A stretch of 64,000 bases of DNA from Hypericum androsaemum (taxonomy: Eukaryota > Streptophyta > Magnoliopsida > Malpighiales > Hypericaceae), in assembly GCA_963995505.1 (NCBI GenBank), contig OZ023180.1, positions 16,382,689-16,446,688 on the forward strand. The letters are read 5' to 3'. Positions within the stretch are counted from its first letter, which is position 1, and each line of letters begins with the position of its first letter. Positions 43,643 to 54,080 of this stretch are shown in pieces. The translations under genes were made by a program, and so were the position numbers. The notes under the pieces are model-generated. The model did no database searches. It was not told the DNA's origin and saw only the letters and a program-made list of their open reading frames with translations.

Positions 43643-45192
43643 TCATGCTTGAGATGTTCCAGTTCCATTCTTTTCTAGCTCCCGTCGTCTAGCTCTTTCC
43701 ATCTTCCGCTTGCGCCATTCCTCCAAAGCTGGACAGCATTTCCACAAGTTAGTTGCATAACCAAGCAAAAGTTAATGAAAAAAGAGCATGACAGTAGCAA
43801 ATTATTTCATGGAATGTAACATTTGAGTGCAGCGTGTTTCTAGAAAGGTAATAAGCCAGCAGATTTTCTTTCTTTATTTTCTTGAAGGTGACACTCGAGT
43901 GCAGATTTCCTTTCTTAATGAGTGTAGCTTTGCATTTCAAAATGGTGCTCTAAGATATCCCTCTAACCAACCAACAAGCACTTAGATCAACTGGTAAGAG
44001 TGTTAGTTTAACTTAATCGCCTCAAACTAGTTTCTCCTCCATATAAAAGAGTCAGGTTGTCCTACTTAATCATGATAAGGCATGTTTGAATCGGATAATG
44101 AAGTACTGCAGCATCTTCTTGATTTATACAACAAAATCTTCTTGATTTAACTTTCTTAGCCAGATTGCGAATGGCAGATAATGAGCGTCAGAATGCTCGT
44201 CACCAAACTAGTAGATAGCAGAGGGTGCATATGGAATCATCCTTAAGCACCCTAGTAGTTTGTACTAAAGGACATTCATGATCGAGGATCATACAAAACA
44301 TTGCATCAACTACTATCTCCTCACTTCAAATTAATTTTTCCATCGTTGTATTTATAGAGACACTCAAACATAAACGTGATGTTTTTAATCCCGAAAGAAG
44401 TTGGTATTAGACAGTGGCATCCAATTACCTCTCAAGCTGGACGCATCATTGACAGATCGCATATCCTTCAATCGTTTAGAAAGATCAACTGCAGCTCCAG
44501 TTTGCTTTGTGTCTTTCTGCTGGACTCTCTCAGGCTCCACATATCCTCCTTGCTCAATTTCTTTCACCTGCAAAGGCCAACAAGTTTCCAGTATAGCTGC
44601 AATCACCAAGAAGAATTCACCCACATCTTCCGGTCCTTGCGTCCAACAATAACGAAGAGATCGGTATCAATGTAGGCAAATTTACAGAAGAGATTTTGAT
44701 CATACCCTCTTAATCAGCTCCAGGGGAAGCATAGCAAGGCGCATCTCCTCGGACTCCTTCAAGTACTTGAGCTGAACTGCATTTCAAATCATGAAAGTAG
44801 TCAATAATCACCCTAGTCGGTCACTCTAATACCATGTTAGAATCTTCATATTCTACCCGAGACCTAAAGGCGGTGAATTTTCCACACTTGATACAATCCC
44901 ACCACACTTCAACTTACAATGTGGTGGGATTCTCCCAACACTTGCTTCCAACAAGAACACATCCCCAACAAAGCAAACCAACTGAATTAGGAGAAAAAAA
45001 GACCCAAACTTGAAGCGGTGGAGAGAGGGAGATGCCTGATTGGAGATGGTCCGGAGAGAGGCGGTAGCGGGAGGACGCAGATGTGAGGAAGCCCTGAAGC
45101 AGCGCAAGAGCAAAGACGGCGTTGACCACAGTCACAGCTATGGTTGCGTTCTTCAACGACATTCTCAGCTTCCACCATTGCTCTCTCTCCAT
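43643..45192 (-). CDS. small single-pass membrane protein of unknown function
   Basis: Four exons, complement(43643..43728, 44429..44567, 44706..44771, 45010..45192), 157 residues. Phases agree at every junction; the exon 2 acceptor could alternatively be 5 bases upstream. It begins MEREQWWKLRMSLKNATIAV, with one hydrophobic segment at about residues 15-36 (TIAVTVVNAVFALALLQGFL). A charged cytosolic-type tail follows with EIEQGGYVEPERVQQKDTKQ, AAVDLSKRLKDMRSVNDASS and LEEWRKRKMERARRRELEKN. The tail is predicted mostly helical. It resembles a conserved but unnamed plant protein; I can give no function. Introns hold a retrotransposon LTR remnant (intron 1) and a tRNA-like SINE candidate (last intron). 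Confidence 0.75.
43970..44105 (+). mobile_element. tRNA-derived SINE-like sequence in intron
   Basis: TAGATCAACTGGTAAGAGTG resembles a Pol III A box and GTTTGAATCGG a degenerate B box about 95 bases later. Ends and target duplication were not defined. Confidence 0.3.
44823..44940 (-). repeat. short LTR plus primer site of a TRIM-like retroelement
   Basis: On the minus strand, TGTTGGGAGAATCCCACCAC...GATTCTAACA (44835-44940) has TG...CA ends and is followed by TGGTATTAGAG, which is one change from the initiator-tRNA-Met primer site. A related ~115-bp copy lies in SEC20 (58642-58757). No internal coding region or second LTR is visible, so it is a remnant. Confidence 0.6.
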
Positions 45193-45221
45193 ACCAACAG
45201 CCTTTTGTAAATATGGTGGAA

Positions 45222-45253
45222 CAAGAAGAAGAAGAAGAAGAAGAAGAAGAAGA
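45222..45253. repeat. (AAG)n microsatellite
   Basis: Ten or so uninterrupted AAG units about 30 bases upstream of the start codon of the minus-strand membrane-protein gene, hence in its probable 5' leader. Confidence 0.9.
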
Positions 45254-45282
45254 TTGCTAATTCTTGTCCATTCTTTCTTCTA

Positions 45283-45314
45283 GGTGGGGGGTGGGGGTGG
45301 GGGTGGGGGTGGGT
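45283..45314 (+). promoter_or_regulatory. G-rich tract with quadruplex-forming pattern
   Basis: Successive G runs GGTGGGGGGTGGGGGTGGGG continue as GGGTGGGGGTGGG with single-T loops. This matches the classic four-run pattern with very short loops. It lies about 95 bases upstream of the divergent membrane-protein gene. Formation in vivo is inference. Confidence 0.7.
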
Positions 45315-45429
45315 CCCGTCTCCTTCTATCAAAGACACACACACCCCACCGGCCTAAGTCAACCACCCCTGCCTGTGGGCTGGGCCGGGAAGGGCTTACC
45401 CACTGTTTATCTGCTGTTTCTGGTTTTTT

Positions 45430-46260
45430 ATTTACGATGTTTGGAACCAAACATATTCGGGTCCAAAACTCGCAACTTTGGGAATTACTTAGGCATGCCT
45501 CTTTTACATGAGAAAATTACGAAGGGTACTTATAATTTTATTCTCGACAAAGTTCATGAACGTCTTAGCAGTTGGTGTGTGGAAAAACTTTCTTTTGCAA
45601 GTCGGACCACCTTGTCTAAGGCGGTTATTGAGGCTTTACCGACTTATGCCATGCAAACGGCAAAATTACATGTGGACTTATGCAAAGACATCGAGAAGAT
45701 CCAACGAGGCTTTTTGTGGGGATCTTCTGCCACAAAAAAGAAACCCCACCTAGTCTCGTGGGAAATTGTTTGCAGGCCCAAGCAAATAGGAGGGCTTGGT
45801 CTCAAAAACCTCCAGGATCAGAATCTTGCTTTAATAATGAAACTGGCATGGGGTTTACTTACTGACAAGGAAGGTCTTTGGTCACATGTTTTATGGAGCA
45901 AATACATCAAGAATGAGATGTGGCCGAATCTGTGGCGATGGCAGGCCCGCAATGAATGAAGACCATAATTTGGACAGCTGGACATGAGGCTTATAACTAA
46001 TGCGGTCCGAAGGAGTAGACATATGACAAATGATGTTGTCTGCCCTTGTTGCACCATTAATGATGAGACAGTTTTGTATGCTCTAAGGGACTGTCCTTCC
46101 GTTAAACATGTTTGGATGCGATTGCTTCGTTTGCATAAACAGAACACTGTTGTTTTTTTTACTTGTGATCTATGCTCATGGTTGGAACAGAACATCACTC
46201 CCCATAGCCTCTCGTCATCGCACTTTATCACTGCCAAATTCAAATTGAATTCGAATCTAT
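45430..46260 (+). mobile_element. 5'-truncated LINE (non-LTR) fragment
   Basis: A frame to 45959 holds the C-terminal part of a plant LINE reverse transcriptase (FGNYLGMPLLHEKITKGTYN, TLSKAVIEALPTYAMQTAKL, IQRGFLWGSS, KQIGGLGLKNLQDQNLALIM). In another frame (45984-46215) a zinc-binding zf-RVT segment follows, with CPCCTINDETVLYALRDCPS. The join requires a deletion or frameshift near 45960. N-terminal RT, endonuclease and tail are absent. Confidence 0.85.
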
Positions 46261-46922
46261 TTATATATATTTTTTAATCCAATAAAAGAATTCTTAATTT
46301 AGACAAGTTATCACTGGAAGTAAAATCTTAAGGGTTCTAATGTTTCCGAAGTACCGATTTCTAACCTAAGCAGTTGTTTCCTTCCTATGACCCAGGGTTG
46401 CAATTGAAAAGATCAAAAAGGTCCAGGGTGTATATAGTTCTTCCTACAGAAGTTTAAGAGCCAAGTGAAACTTGAACCAAAAAACTTATCGCCCCTCTTT
46501 GAACCATAGCCGTCTACTTGCCATCTCATTTCCTTTCACCCACTCTTCTCCTTCGAGCGTTTCCTCTTTCGTGGGGTCTATCTATCTATAAGGTGGAACA
46601 ATATGATGCGGTGAAGGTGAAACTTCTCTTCTTGAATGCTAGGTGAAGTATTTTTTCTCGCCAATTTTATAATAGAAATAATCAAGTAATGTCTCTGTGT
46701 TAAAGTGCTGGCTGGCTTCCCATTGCCACTCTACTTGGACGATGGAACTTGCCTTCACCATTTTTGATGTCGCGAGCTATGCGAAGTTTCTGGGCACCCA
46801 TCAAAATGGGGTCTTTTCTTGTTGGCGGGCCTTTTTGTGCATGCCCATGACCTGTTTGATGCAATGCAGGGAAGGTTGTTGTGTATAATTTTAGCTGCGA
46901 AGCATACCGGAGTTCATCCGAA
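46261..46922. other. upstream region of gatB
   Basis: No protein family is recognised in frames here. The region presumably contains the gatB promoter and leader; no definite core motif is assigned. Confidence 0.35.
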
Positions 46923-49900
46923 ATGGCTTGCACATTATTCAGAAGTGCCCAGAGCAACCCTTTGTTGTTTCAACCGGCGACCTTCTTTAGAAGAAAGCAC
47001 GTAGCTTTGTATTGTACAGTGAAGGGTGCTGTGAATAATACTCGGGCCGCCACAAGAGAGAAACAGCAGAGCGCGGAAATTACAAATTCGCCTCAAGCTC
47101 GGGCCAAAACCCTCGACAAGCTCCTGGCGGAGTACGAGGCAATCATCGGGATTGAAACCCATGTTCAGCTCTCAACTTTGACCAAGGCATTCTGTGGCTG
47201 TGCTTACAGTTTCGGGGCTCTACCAAATACCAAAATATGCCCGGTTTGCATGGGCTTGCCTGGTGCTTTACCAATCTTGAATGCTAAGGTCATCGAGTGC
47301 GCTGTTAAATTAGGTCTGGCTCTTAATTGCAAGCTCGCCTTGACATCAAAATTCGATAGAAAGCAGTACTTCTACCCTGACCTTCCTAAGGGCTACCAGA
47401 TATCGCAGTTTGATATTCCTATTGCGTCTGGTGGTTGCATTGATTTGGATCTCCCCGTCGACTTCGGTGGTGGACATAGGAGATTTGGCATCACAAGGAT
47501 TCATATGGAAGAGGATGCCGGGAAGCTAATGCATGCAGATAGTGGTAGTTACTCACAGGTAATTGCTTAGTCTAGCTTGTATCAAACACAATTTCTTAGT
47601 TTGATGTATGCTGCTATATTATTCAATTCCAAATTCCATTGTAGCTTGCCTTTCTTTATTATGATTCTTCAATCATTATTAAGTTTGGAAAGTGAAGTTT
47701 TGTTGGTTGAGGAAGAAGGCAGATTCGTCTTCTGGTCCTTATCTTGGAGGCAGCTTATGTAAATAGTACTATATGGTTTGCTGAAATACCATTGTGAATT
47801 CTCCAGGTTGATCTGAATAGAGCAGGGGTGCCCTTGCTTGAAGTTGTATCTGAGCCTGATATGCGGAGTGGCATTGAAGCCGCTGAGTATGCAGCAGAAA
47901 TACAGAGAATTGTCCGATACTTGGGTATTAGCAATGGTAATATGCAAGAAGGTTCCCTCCGCTGCGACGTTAATGTTTCAGTCCGACCGATTGGGCAATC
48001 TCAATTTGGGACAAAGGAAAGTGATGTCCTTTTAGGGTCATCAAGATTCTCTTCAATGTGATTATAGATTCTCCATACTATCTGAACTAAGCCATCAGAT
48101 CAAACTTCTGCTTTTTGTTCTTTACTTTGTAATTCTTTAAATAGGTGTTGCGTGTTGTGCTTGCTATGTACCATATTGGCACGAGCGTTTCTGTGAAGTT
48201 TATAGAGATCTCAACACAAGCAAAAGTACAGCATCAACACTATACACATGCAACCACTTCAGTTTCTTTATTTTCACTAAGAGCAGTTACGCATCATGAC
48301 ATTCCATGTTCTGCTCCTTATTGCATGGCCTGGTGTAAGAATTATAATATTTGCATATTCAGACAGTAATTTCTCAAATTTCATGAAAATGCTTTATAGG
48401 CTTTTATTTCAATCAAATTCAGTAATAGATGAACTAAAAAAATCAGTCATCTATGAAGTTGATTGATTTCATTATGACCAACTGTACTAAATGTCTCTGC
48501 AGGTTGAGGTCAAGAATATAAATTCTTTTTCAGCCATTAACAGAGCCATTGATTTTGAGATATCTCGGCAAGTTGATCTACATGAACAAGGTCAAGCTGA
48601 CTTAATTGTACAAGAAACACGTCTTTGGGATGACGGCTCTCAGGTCATCTCTCTATCTTTATCTGCCCAAGTATTAGTTTACACATTCTGCTTCATCTCT
48701 AGAAGCACTTTCTTGCTTTCTCCCCTAAACTCACATGCGTGGTATCTTACATTTGTGTGTAAGCTGCCTGTATAGGTAGTTGCGTAATTGAGCAAGTGTA
48801 TTAGTAGTTTATGCTTATTAGAAGTACAATCATTATAGTTTTGTGAATTTCCCATTAGTCATGGTTTGTGTTTTTGTTGTCTCTCTTTGAAGTTGTTGAT
48901 TGGGTGCGCATGTGCTCACTGTTAGGACTGTTGGATTTTCATATGCTTGAGTCTCATATTCTCGTTTCCACTGGTTAGAGAACAGTGACAATGAGGAAAA
49001 AGGAAGGGCTTTCTGATTATCGATATTTTCCGGAACCAGATCTTCCAGAAGTTGTTCTTACACAAGAGTATGTTGACAGTGTGCGTAATTCATTACCAGA
49101 GTCCCCTGAAATGAAGCGTAGGAGATATGAGAAAATGGGGCTAAGCATGCCAGATATTCTTTTCTTAGCAAATGATGCAAATGTAAGTCCTCACCTGAGC
49201 AGAAACTAGCATATTTGCTTTCCCGCTGTCTTGCCTGTGGAACCTTTTTCGAATGTTCTAATGCTGAAACCTGATTTAACTGGCTCATGCTGTTTTAGGT
49301 TGCCAATTTTTTCGATGAAACTATTGAGAAGGGTGCTGATGTGAAGCTGGCTGCCAACTGGATAATGGGAGATATTGCTGGCTACTTGAAGAACGAGCAG
49401 GTATCTATTAATGAGATCAAGCTTTCTCCACAAGAGCTGGCTGCACTTATAGCTTCAATTCAGGATGGAACCATTAGTGGAAAGATCGGGAAGACGGTAA
49501 AATTTCATTCTTGGTTTCCAATGCATTTTCTTATTCGCTTTGTACCTTCCTGTTATTGACAAATGGAAGAGGTTGCGATGACCTGTAAACACCTGAAGAT
49601 CAACTTCACATTCGCTTTCATTTTGTGAAAAACAAAACTTCCTACTTTCTTTCTTATGCTTTTTCTTTTATTTGGCCTGGAATGCATTTCACAAAAATAA
49701 ATTGCTGGGATGTCATCATGTGCAACACCGAAGCAAATTTTGTATTTTCAGATATTTGGTGATTGAAATGACTCGAGTTATTCAACTAAAAAATCTTCCA
49801 CTGTTCTTGTTGCTGATGTCGGTTGATTACTTTCAAGGACTGTCATGCTTGCAACCAATTTGTTTTTATTAACAACTCGAAACGAGTCGAGCTTTGGATT

Positions 49901-50596
49901 TTTTTTATCTACTGAAACCTTACCTTGCGTGGATAGGATACTATCATCTGATATTTTCTTCACCTGCTTTTTCACACTTTGCTTGTAGATACTCCTTGAG
50001 CTCATAGCAAAAGGTGGCACAGTTGAAGCAATAATCAAAGAAAAGGATCTTGTTCAGGCAAGTGGTTATATGTCCTTTAACTGACCTAACACCCACACCA
50101 ATTGTTGCCAATTTGTTCCACTGTGAGACAATTATTTTACATTAAAAGAGATGATTCTGATTTTAACCACAGGAGTAGGGTGTCCCAATTCAATTTCAGG
50201 TAGTTGTTTCTGTACCAGCCAATGGAGTTGATTTGACAGGAATTTTGCTAATAGCATGTTTCCGATGTCTTAATGTAACAGATAGTTAACCCTGCTGAGA
50301 TTGAGAAATGGGTGGATAAAGTGCTATCCGATAACCCAAAGCAAGTAGAACAATATCGTGGAGGGAGAACCAAGTTGCAAGGGTTTTTCGCTGGCATGGT
50401 ATGTAAAACATGGTTGAAAGGAAGGAAAAGCTGCATTTACTCACCTTTCGGTATCATCTCTAAAAAACTTGTGAATCCAAAGATTTGGAGAGTAATGAAC
50501 TGAGAACTTTTGCAGGTGATGAAAGAGTCGAAAGGGAAGGCGAATCCGGGGATTCTCAACAAGATCCTTTTGGAAAAATTAAATGCCAAAAGCTGA
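46923..50596 (+). CDS. GATB: glutamyl-tRNA(Gln) amidotransferase subunit B, organellar
   Basis: Eight exons: 46923..47558, 47807..48016, 48503..48643, 48979..49182, 49299..49496, 49989..50057, 50282..50398, 50516..50596, giving 551 residues, close to plant homologues. All junctions are phase 0. GatB, with GatA and GatC, converts misacylated Glu-tRNA(Gln) to Gln-tRNA(Gln) in chloroplasts and mitochondria. The Ser/Arg-containing N-terminus ([20 protein letters not shown]) is a transit peptide. Catalytic-core landmarks are [58 protein letters not shown] (family signature) and [17 protein letters not shown]; the C-terminal helical/YqeY-type tail ends [19 protein letters not shown]. The intron after exon 2 begins GAAAGT rather than GT, and the one after exon 6 begins GCAAGT (GC-AG). 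Start chosen at the ATG opening the transit peptide. Confidence 0.94.
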
Positions 50597-51904
50597 GGAC
50601 GCTGCAAGCGGGTCTATCAGCAAGGTTCTTTTACTTTTTCCGGTCAGAATCTATGCTTTCCCTCTATGGACTGAAAGGATGTTATTGCCCTCGCATATAA
50701 CGGTGCACCATCATTGTTGTCTTCTATTTTCTAGTGTCTACATTGGGAAGCATTTCTATTTTTCCTATCTTTTAGTTGAGAGGAAATATTTATCAAACAT
50801 TTAATACATAAGAAGAATTGCATTAGATGTGAATTATTTACAAGTTGAATGGTATATGCTTGGGGCAATATTGGATTACCAGTTCCGATCGAACTATTTA
50901 ACTATTAACAAATTGAACTATTTACAAGGCTTGTCCAGTGCCAAAACCGTGGACGATTCAACAACTTTGCAGTTATATCCTTGTGCAGCAGCTCTTCGAG
51001 GCTCGCTTTCTGCGCAGACGAAGACTATGAAATGAGATGTTTCCGGGCTATTTCAAAGCCTAGTGCGAAATGGTCAACCGCAGGTATCTCAACGCACTAA
51101 ACCAATAGCTCGATGGTTTGAACTCGGCGCATACTTCTTCGGCTACGTCCGCACGAAGCTGCTAGACATCAAGCCTTCATCTCCGACGTAAATGCATCGA
51201 CATGGCAAGACGCATGACGATGCTTGTCAAAGAATATACCAGAGGGTGGTTTTGTCCGGGTTGGATCTGCTGGTCCTGCAGAGGGTAACTCGCACATTCC
51301 GGTGACCGGACTACTCGCCGCAGAAGACCGCAGGCTTCCTCGTGTTCCTGCACATGGAATAGCATGTCATAATTGGGAGAAGATGGAGGAGTCCTACTTA
51401 TGGTTGCCAAGCGAGTAGTGCAAGCGATCAAATCATGTCAGCCAATTATATTATTTCGATACTATTAGTCGGTAAAAGCGTGAACTTTGGTCCGTGATGT
51501 TCTCCAAAAAAAGGTTTTAAATTTTTTATCTACCATGATACTAAAATTTCCACCAAAAGCCAAAACACGTAATTAACATGGTCCGAATCTCTACTACATC
51601 AAATTAATCAATGCAACCTGAGATCAATACACCTTCCCACGCGGTTTCATCAACATTACAAACTGATAGACGATGTCACGCGTAATCTTACGGATTCAAA
51701 TTTAGTTTTACTAAGAAAAAATATACCATTATGAGAATTATTAAAACCCAAAAATATTCAATAAAAAAACCTTGCCGGATGGCCAAGTATTGATTACAGC
51801 GACCTGGGGGAGACTTCCTATTTAGTAGCTAGTGTTCTACTGTACTACATCAACTACTCAGATATTTTCCTATTTCGTTGGAACTAATTAGGAATAAGCA
51901 ATAC

Positions 51905-51907
<3 letters not shown>
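50597..51907. other. intergenic DNA with one orphan exon-like ORF
   Basis: The stretch follows gatB. From 51036 to 51191 one frame reads VSQRTKPIARWFELGAYFFG and YVRTKLLDIKPSSPT before TAA. It looks like a real terminal exon but has no recognised family and no obvious upstream exon. The rest has no supported gene. Confidence 0.35.

Positions 51908-51953
<46 letters not shown>
51908..51953. repeat. (AT)n microsatellite upstream of DUF295 gene
   Basis: About 22 uninterrupted AT dinucleotides ending roughly 75 bases before the start codon of the 52026 gene, where a TATA element would be expected. Copy-number change here could alter expression. Confidence 0.9.
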
Positions 51954-51954
<1 letters not shown>

Positions 51955-52025
51955 CGCAACGCCATCTCTTAAAACTTGCATCTTTAAACCCTTCTCAGCT
52001 TTCTCTCCATAGAAGAACGATTAGG

Positions 52026-53141
52026 ATGGTCGGAAAGAGAATTCTCCCTTCCTCTCCAAGCGAACCACAAGAAACCCAACCGAGTCCCAAAAAACCCAAA
52101 ACGATTCGAACCCTCCTCCCTCGTCTGGCTACTCCTAGCGAAGACAGCCTCGTGTTTCGCCTGCTCGTGGAGGAGGACGCCTGGTGCGTCGGCTCCTGCA
52201 ATGGCTGCCTGTTCCTTCTCGACGCCAAGGACGCCACCCCTTTCGTTGTCTCGGATTCGAAGAGGTTCTACCTCCCTCCGTTGGAAACCCTCCCTTGCCC
52301 TCCCCAAGTTACCAAACCCTACTTCATGGAGGTCCTCAGGAAAAGTTACATCACCAAGGCCGTCGTGGTCGGGAACCCAGATACCGACGACAACTTCGCT
52401 GCCGTGGTCTTGTACGCCAACTCGGTCGAATCCAGTATCGCTTACTGCAAGAACGGGGACCGTTCCTGGAATGCTCTCCCCGGCAAGAGCGGGTCGTTAT
52501 TCTTCCACGAGGTCATGGTTCGCGGGGAGGTTCTACACGCGCTGACCACGGAGCTCGTGCTTCAGACATGGGACCTGTCTGGCCCGGAGCCTGTCCTGAC
52601 GCGGCAGGTTCAACCCTCGATCCCGAGTGCAATGTGGGAAGCCGACTTGGCGTGGACTGACTTGTACTTCAGCAAGTTCTACCTGGCGGAACTACCACCG
52701 TCCGGCGAGGTTCTGCTCGTGGCGAGGCACGTGGGGTACTACGTTAACGGGGACGGGGTGGCCGTAACGGAAGACGACCTGTTAACCCACCCGGTGGTCT
52801 GCCCTTACCGGACGTTGAAGTTTCACGTGTACAAGGCGGGTTTGGAGGAGAATGAGTGGGTGCAAGTTGAGGGTTTGGGCCACACGGCGTTGTTTTTGGG
52901 TAGCAACAACTCGGTTTCGTTGCCGGCCGATGGGCTGGCCGGGTTCGAAGGGAACAGTATCTACTTCTCCGATGACAATTGGGATCAGATGAACGAAGAT
53001 TACTCGTACGGAGGCCATGATCTTGGCAAGTTCCACCTCCAACGAGGAAGAGTTGAGCCTCTTGATGATGATGATGATGTTGTGTTTGACCGCGTGGACG
53101 ACAGGATTGATCCACCGCCGTTTTGGGTCGTCCCAGCTTAG
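52026..53141 (+). CDS. KIB1-4 beta-propeller (DUF295) domain protein
   Basis: Intronless frame of 371 residues. After a polar, basic N-terminus (MVGKRILPSSPSEPQETQPS) it shows the plant DUF295/KIB1-4 propeller pattern: WCVGSCNGCLFLLDAK, FVVSDSKRFYLPPLETLP, AVVLYANSVESSIAYCKNGD, SWNALPG, FHEVMVRGEVLHALTTE, then LGHTALFLGSNNSVSLPA, GLAGFEGNSIYFSDDNWD and a short acidic tail with a DDDDD run. Many relatives carry an N-terminal F-box and act in SCF ubiquitin ligases; no F-box (LPxELL pattern) is seen here, so it is an F-box-less member. Organellar targeting has been proposed for such proteins but the N-terminus is not decisive. The molecular role is unknown. Confidence 0.88.
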   Translation: MVGKRILPSSPSEPQETQPSPKKPKTIRTLLPRLATPSEDSLVFRLLVEEDAWCVGSCNGCLFLLDAKDATPFVVSDSKRFYLPPLETLPCPPQVTKPYFMEVLRKSYITKAVVVGNPDTDDNFAAVVLYANSVESSIAYCKNGDRSWNALPGKSGSLFFHEVMVRGEVLHALTTELVLQTWDLSGPEPVLTRQVQPSIPSAMWEADLAWTDLYFSKFYLAELPPSGEVLLVARHVGYYVNGDGVAVTEDDLLTHPVVCPYRTLKFHVYKAGLEENEWVQVEGLGHTALFLGSNNSVSLPADGLAGFEGNSIYFSDDNWDQMNEDYSYGGHDLGKFHLQRGRVEPLDDDDDVVFDRVDDRIDPPPFWVVPA

Positions 53142-54071
53142 TTTTAATATTACTGTAATTAGTTAGTTGGTTAATTTTGACATCAATTTTCAAGTCTCTT
53201 TATGGTTTAGTTTGACATCAATTTTTTTTGTGTCTTGTTAGAATTTTCATTTTTAATTTTTAAAATTGGGAGGTAATTGGTATATTGATTTGCCATTTAT
53301 AAATAAATATATCATACTCTCAACGTACTAGATTAATTTGTCATCAATTTTTGGTGTATATTCAGCATTTAGGGGTTAATTTTAACATCAATTTCTGGTG
53401 TTTCTTTAGAGATTATTGCAATGAAAGAATCTGTTTTTGGTTTCCTGTGACAGATGCATCAGTTGCTTGCCAGCCAAGAGGAGGTTGTCTAAGTTTGAGC
53501 TCCAAGCTTCACCTTCAACGGTTATTACTTATTTGGCCCGCCGGGTTATAAGAAAAATAGGAGAGAGAGTGAGAGAGAGAAATTGACGTATAATTCAATT
53601 ACCCTTAGACCATGGTTTTAAAAAATAACTCGAAGATCGACCCGAGATTTCTCTCGACCTCTGTGTTAAATACAAAATATATATTATTTATTATATTTAG
53701 TATTAAAATAGAAAGAAGTTATAAATATTATCTAATTTTGTTACAAAAGTTATAATGTGGAAATATTAAAATCATAATTTAATAATTTTTAGTTTAATAA
53801 AAAAATTCTTTGCTATACTAGTTAGTCCAACCAAGTAAACCGACTAATCCCATCAGATAAACTGGTGGTCAACAAGAATTTAGGTTAAAAAATGACCTGA
53901 GTTTGCTCTCAAGTCGCAATCCGACCGACGATCAAATCTCGTTTTTGCGTGAATTTTAGCATTCTCTGGGCATGTCTCGAATATGTACACCGTACCATAT
54001 TTACTGGTTACAAATTTTCTTTACACATAATATTTGGTCAAAAATCGTCATACTAAAGGTGAATTTTTACC
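53142..54071. other. 3' flank and AT-rich intergenic DNA with a hAT-like relic
   Basis: From 53610, CATGGTTTTAAAAAATAACTCG and internal GTCCAACC/CCGACCGACG words to about 53940 resemble the hAT-like MITEs at 4978 and 31155. The right end is not clear. No gene is supported. Confidence 0.4.
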
Positions 54072-54080
54072 TAAAATTTT

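Noticed and set aside
45222..45314. Possible tandem repeat array resembling a CRISPR or minisatellite locus
   Set aside because: It is a simple AAG run next to a G-rich tract, with no spacers. No CRISPR-like structure was seen in the window.
46700..46957. Minus-strand 85-codon ORF upstream of gatB
   Set aside because: It overlaps the gatB start on the opposite strand and has no recognisable family.
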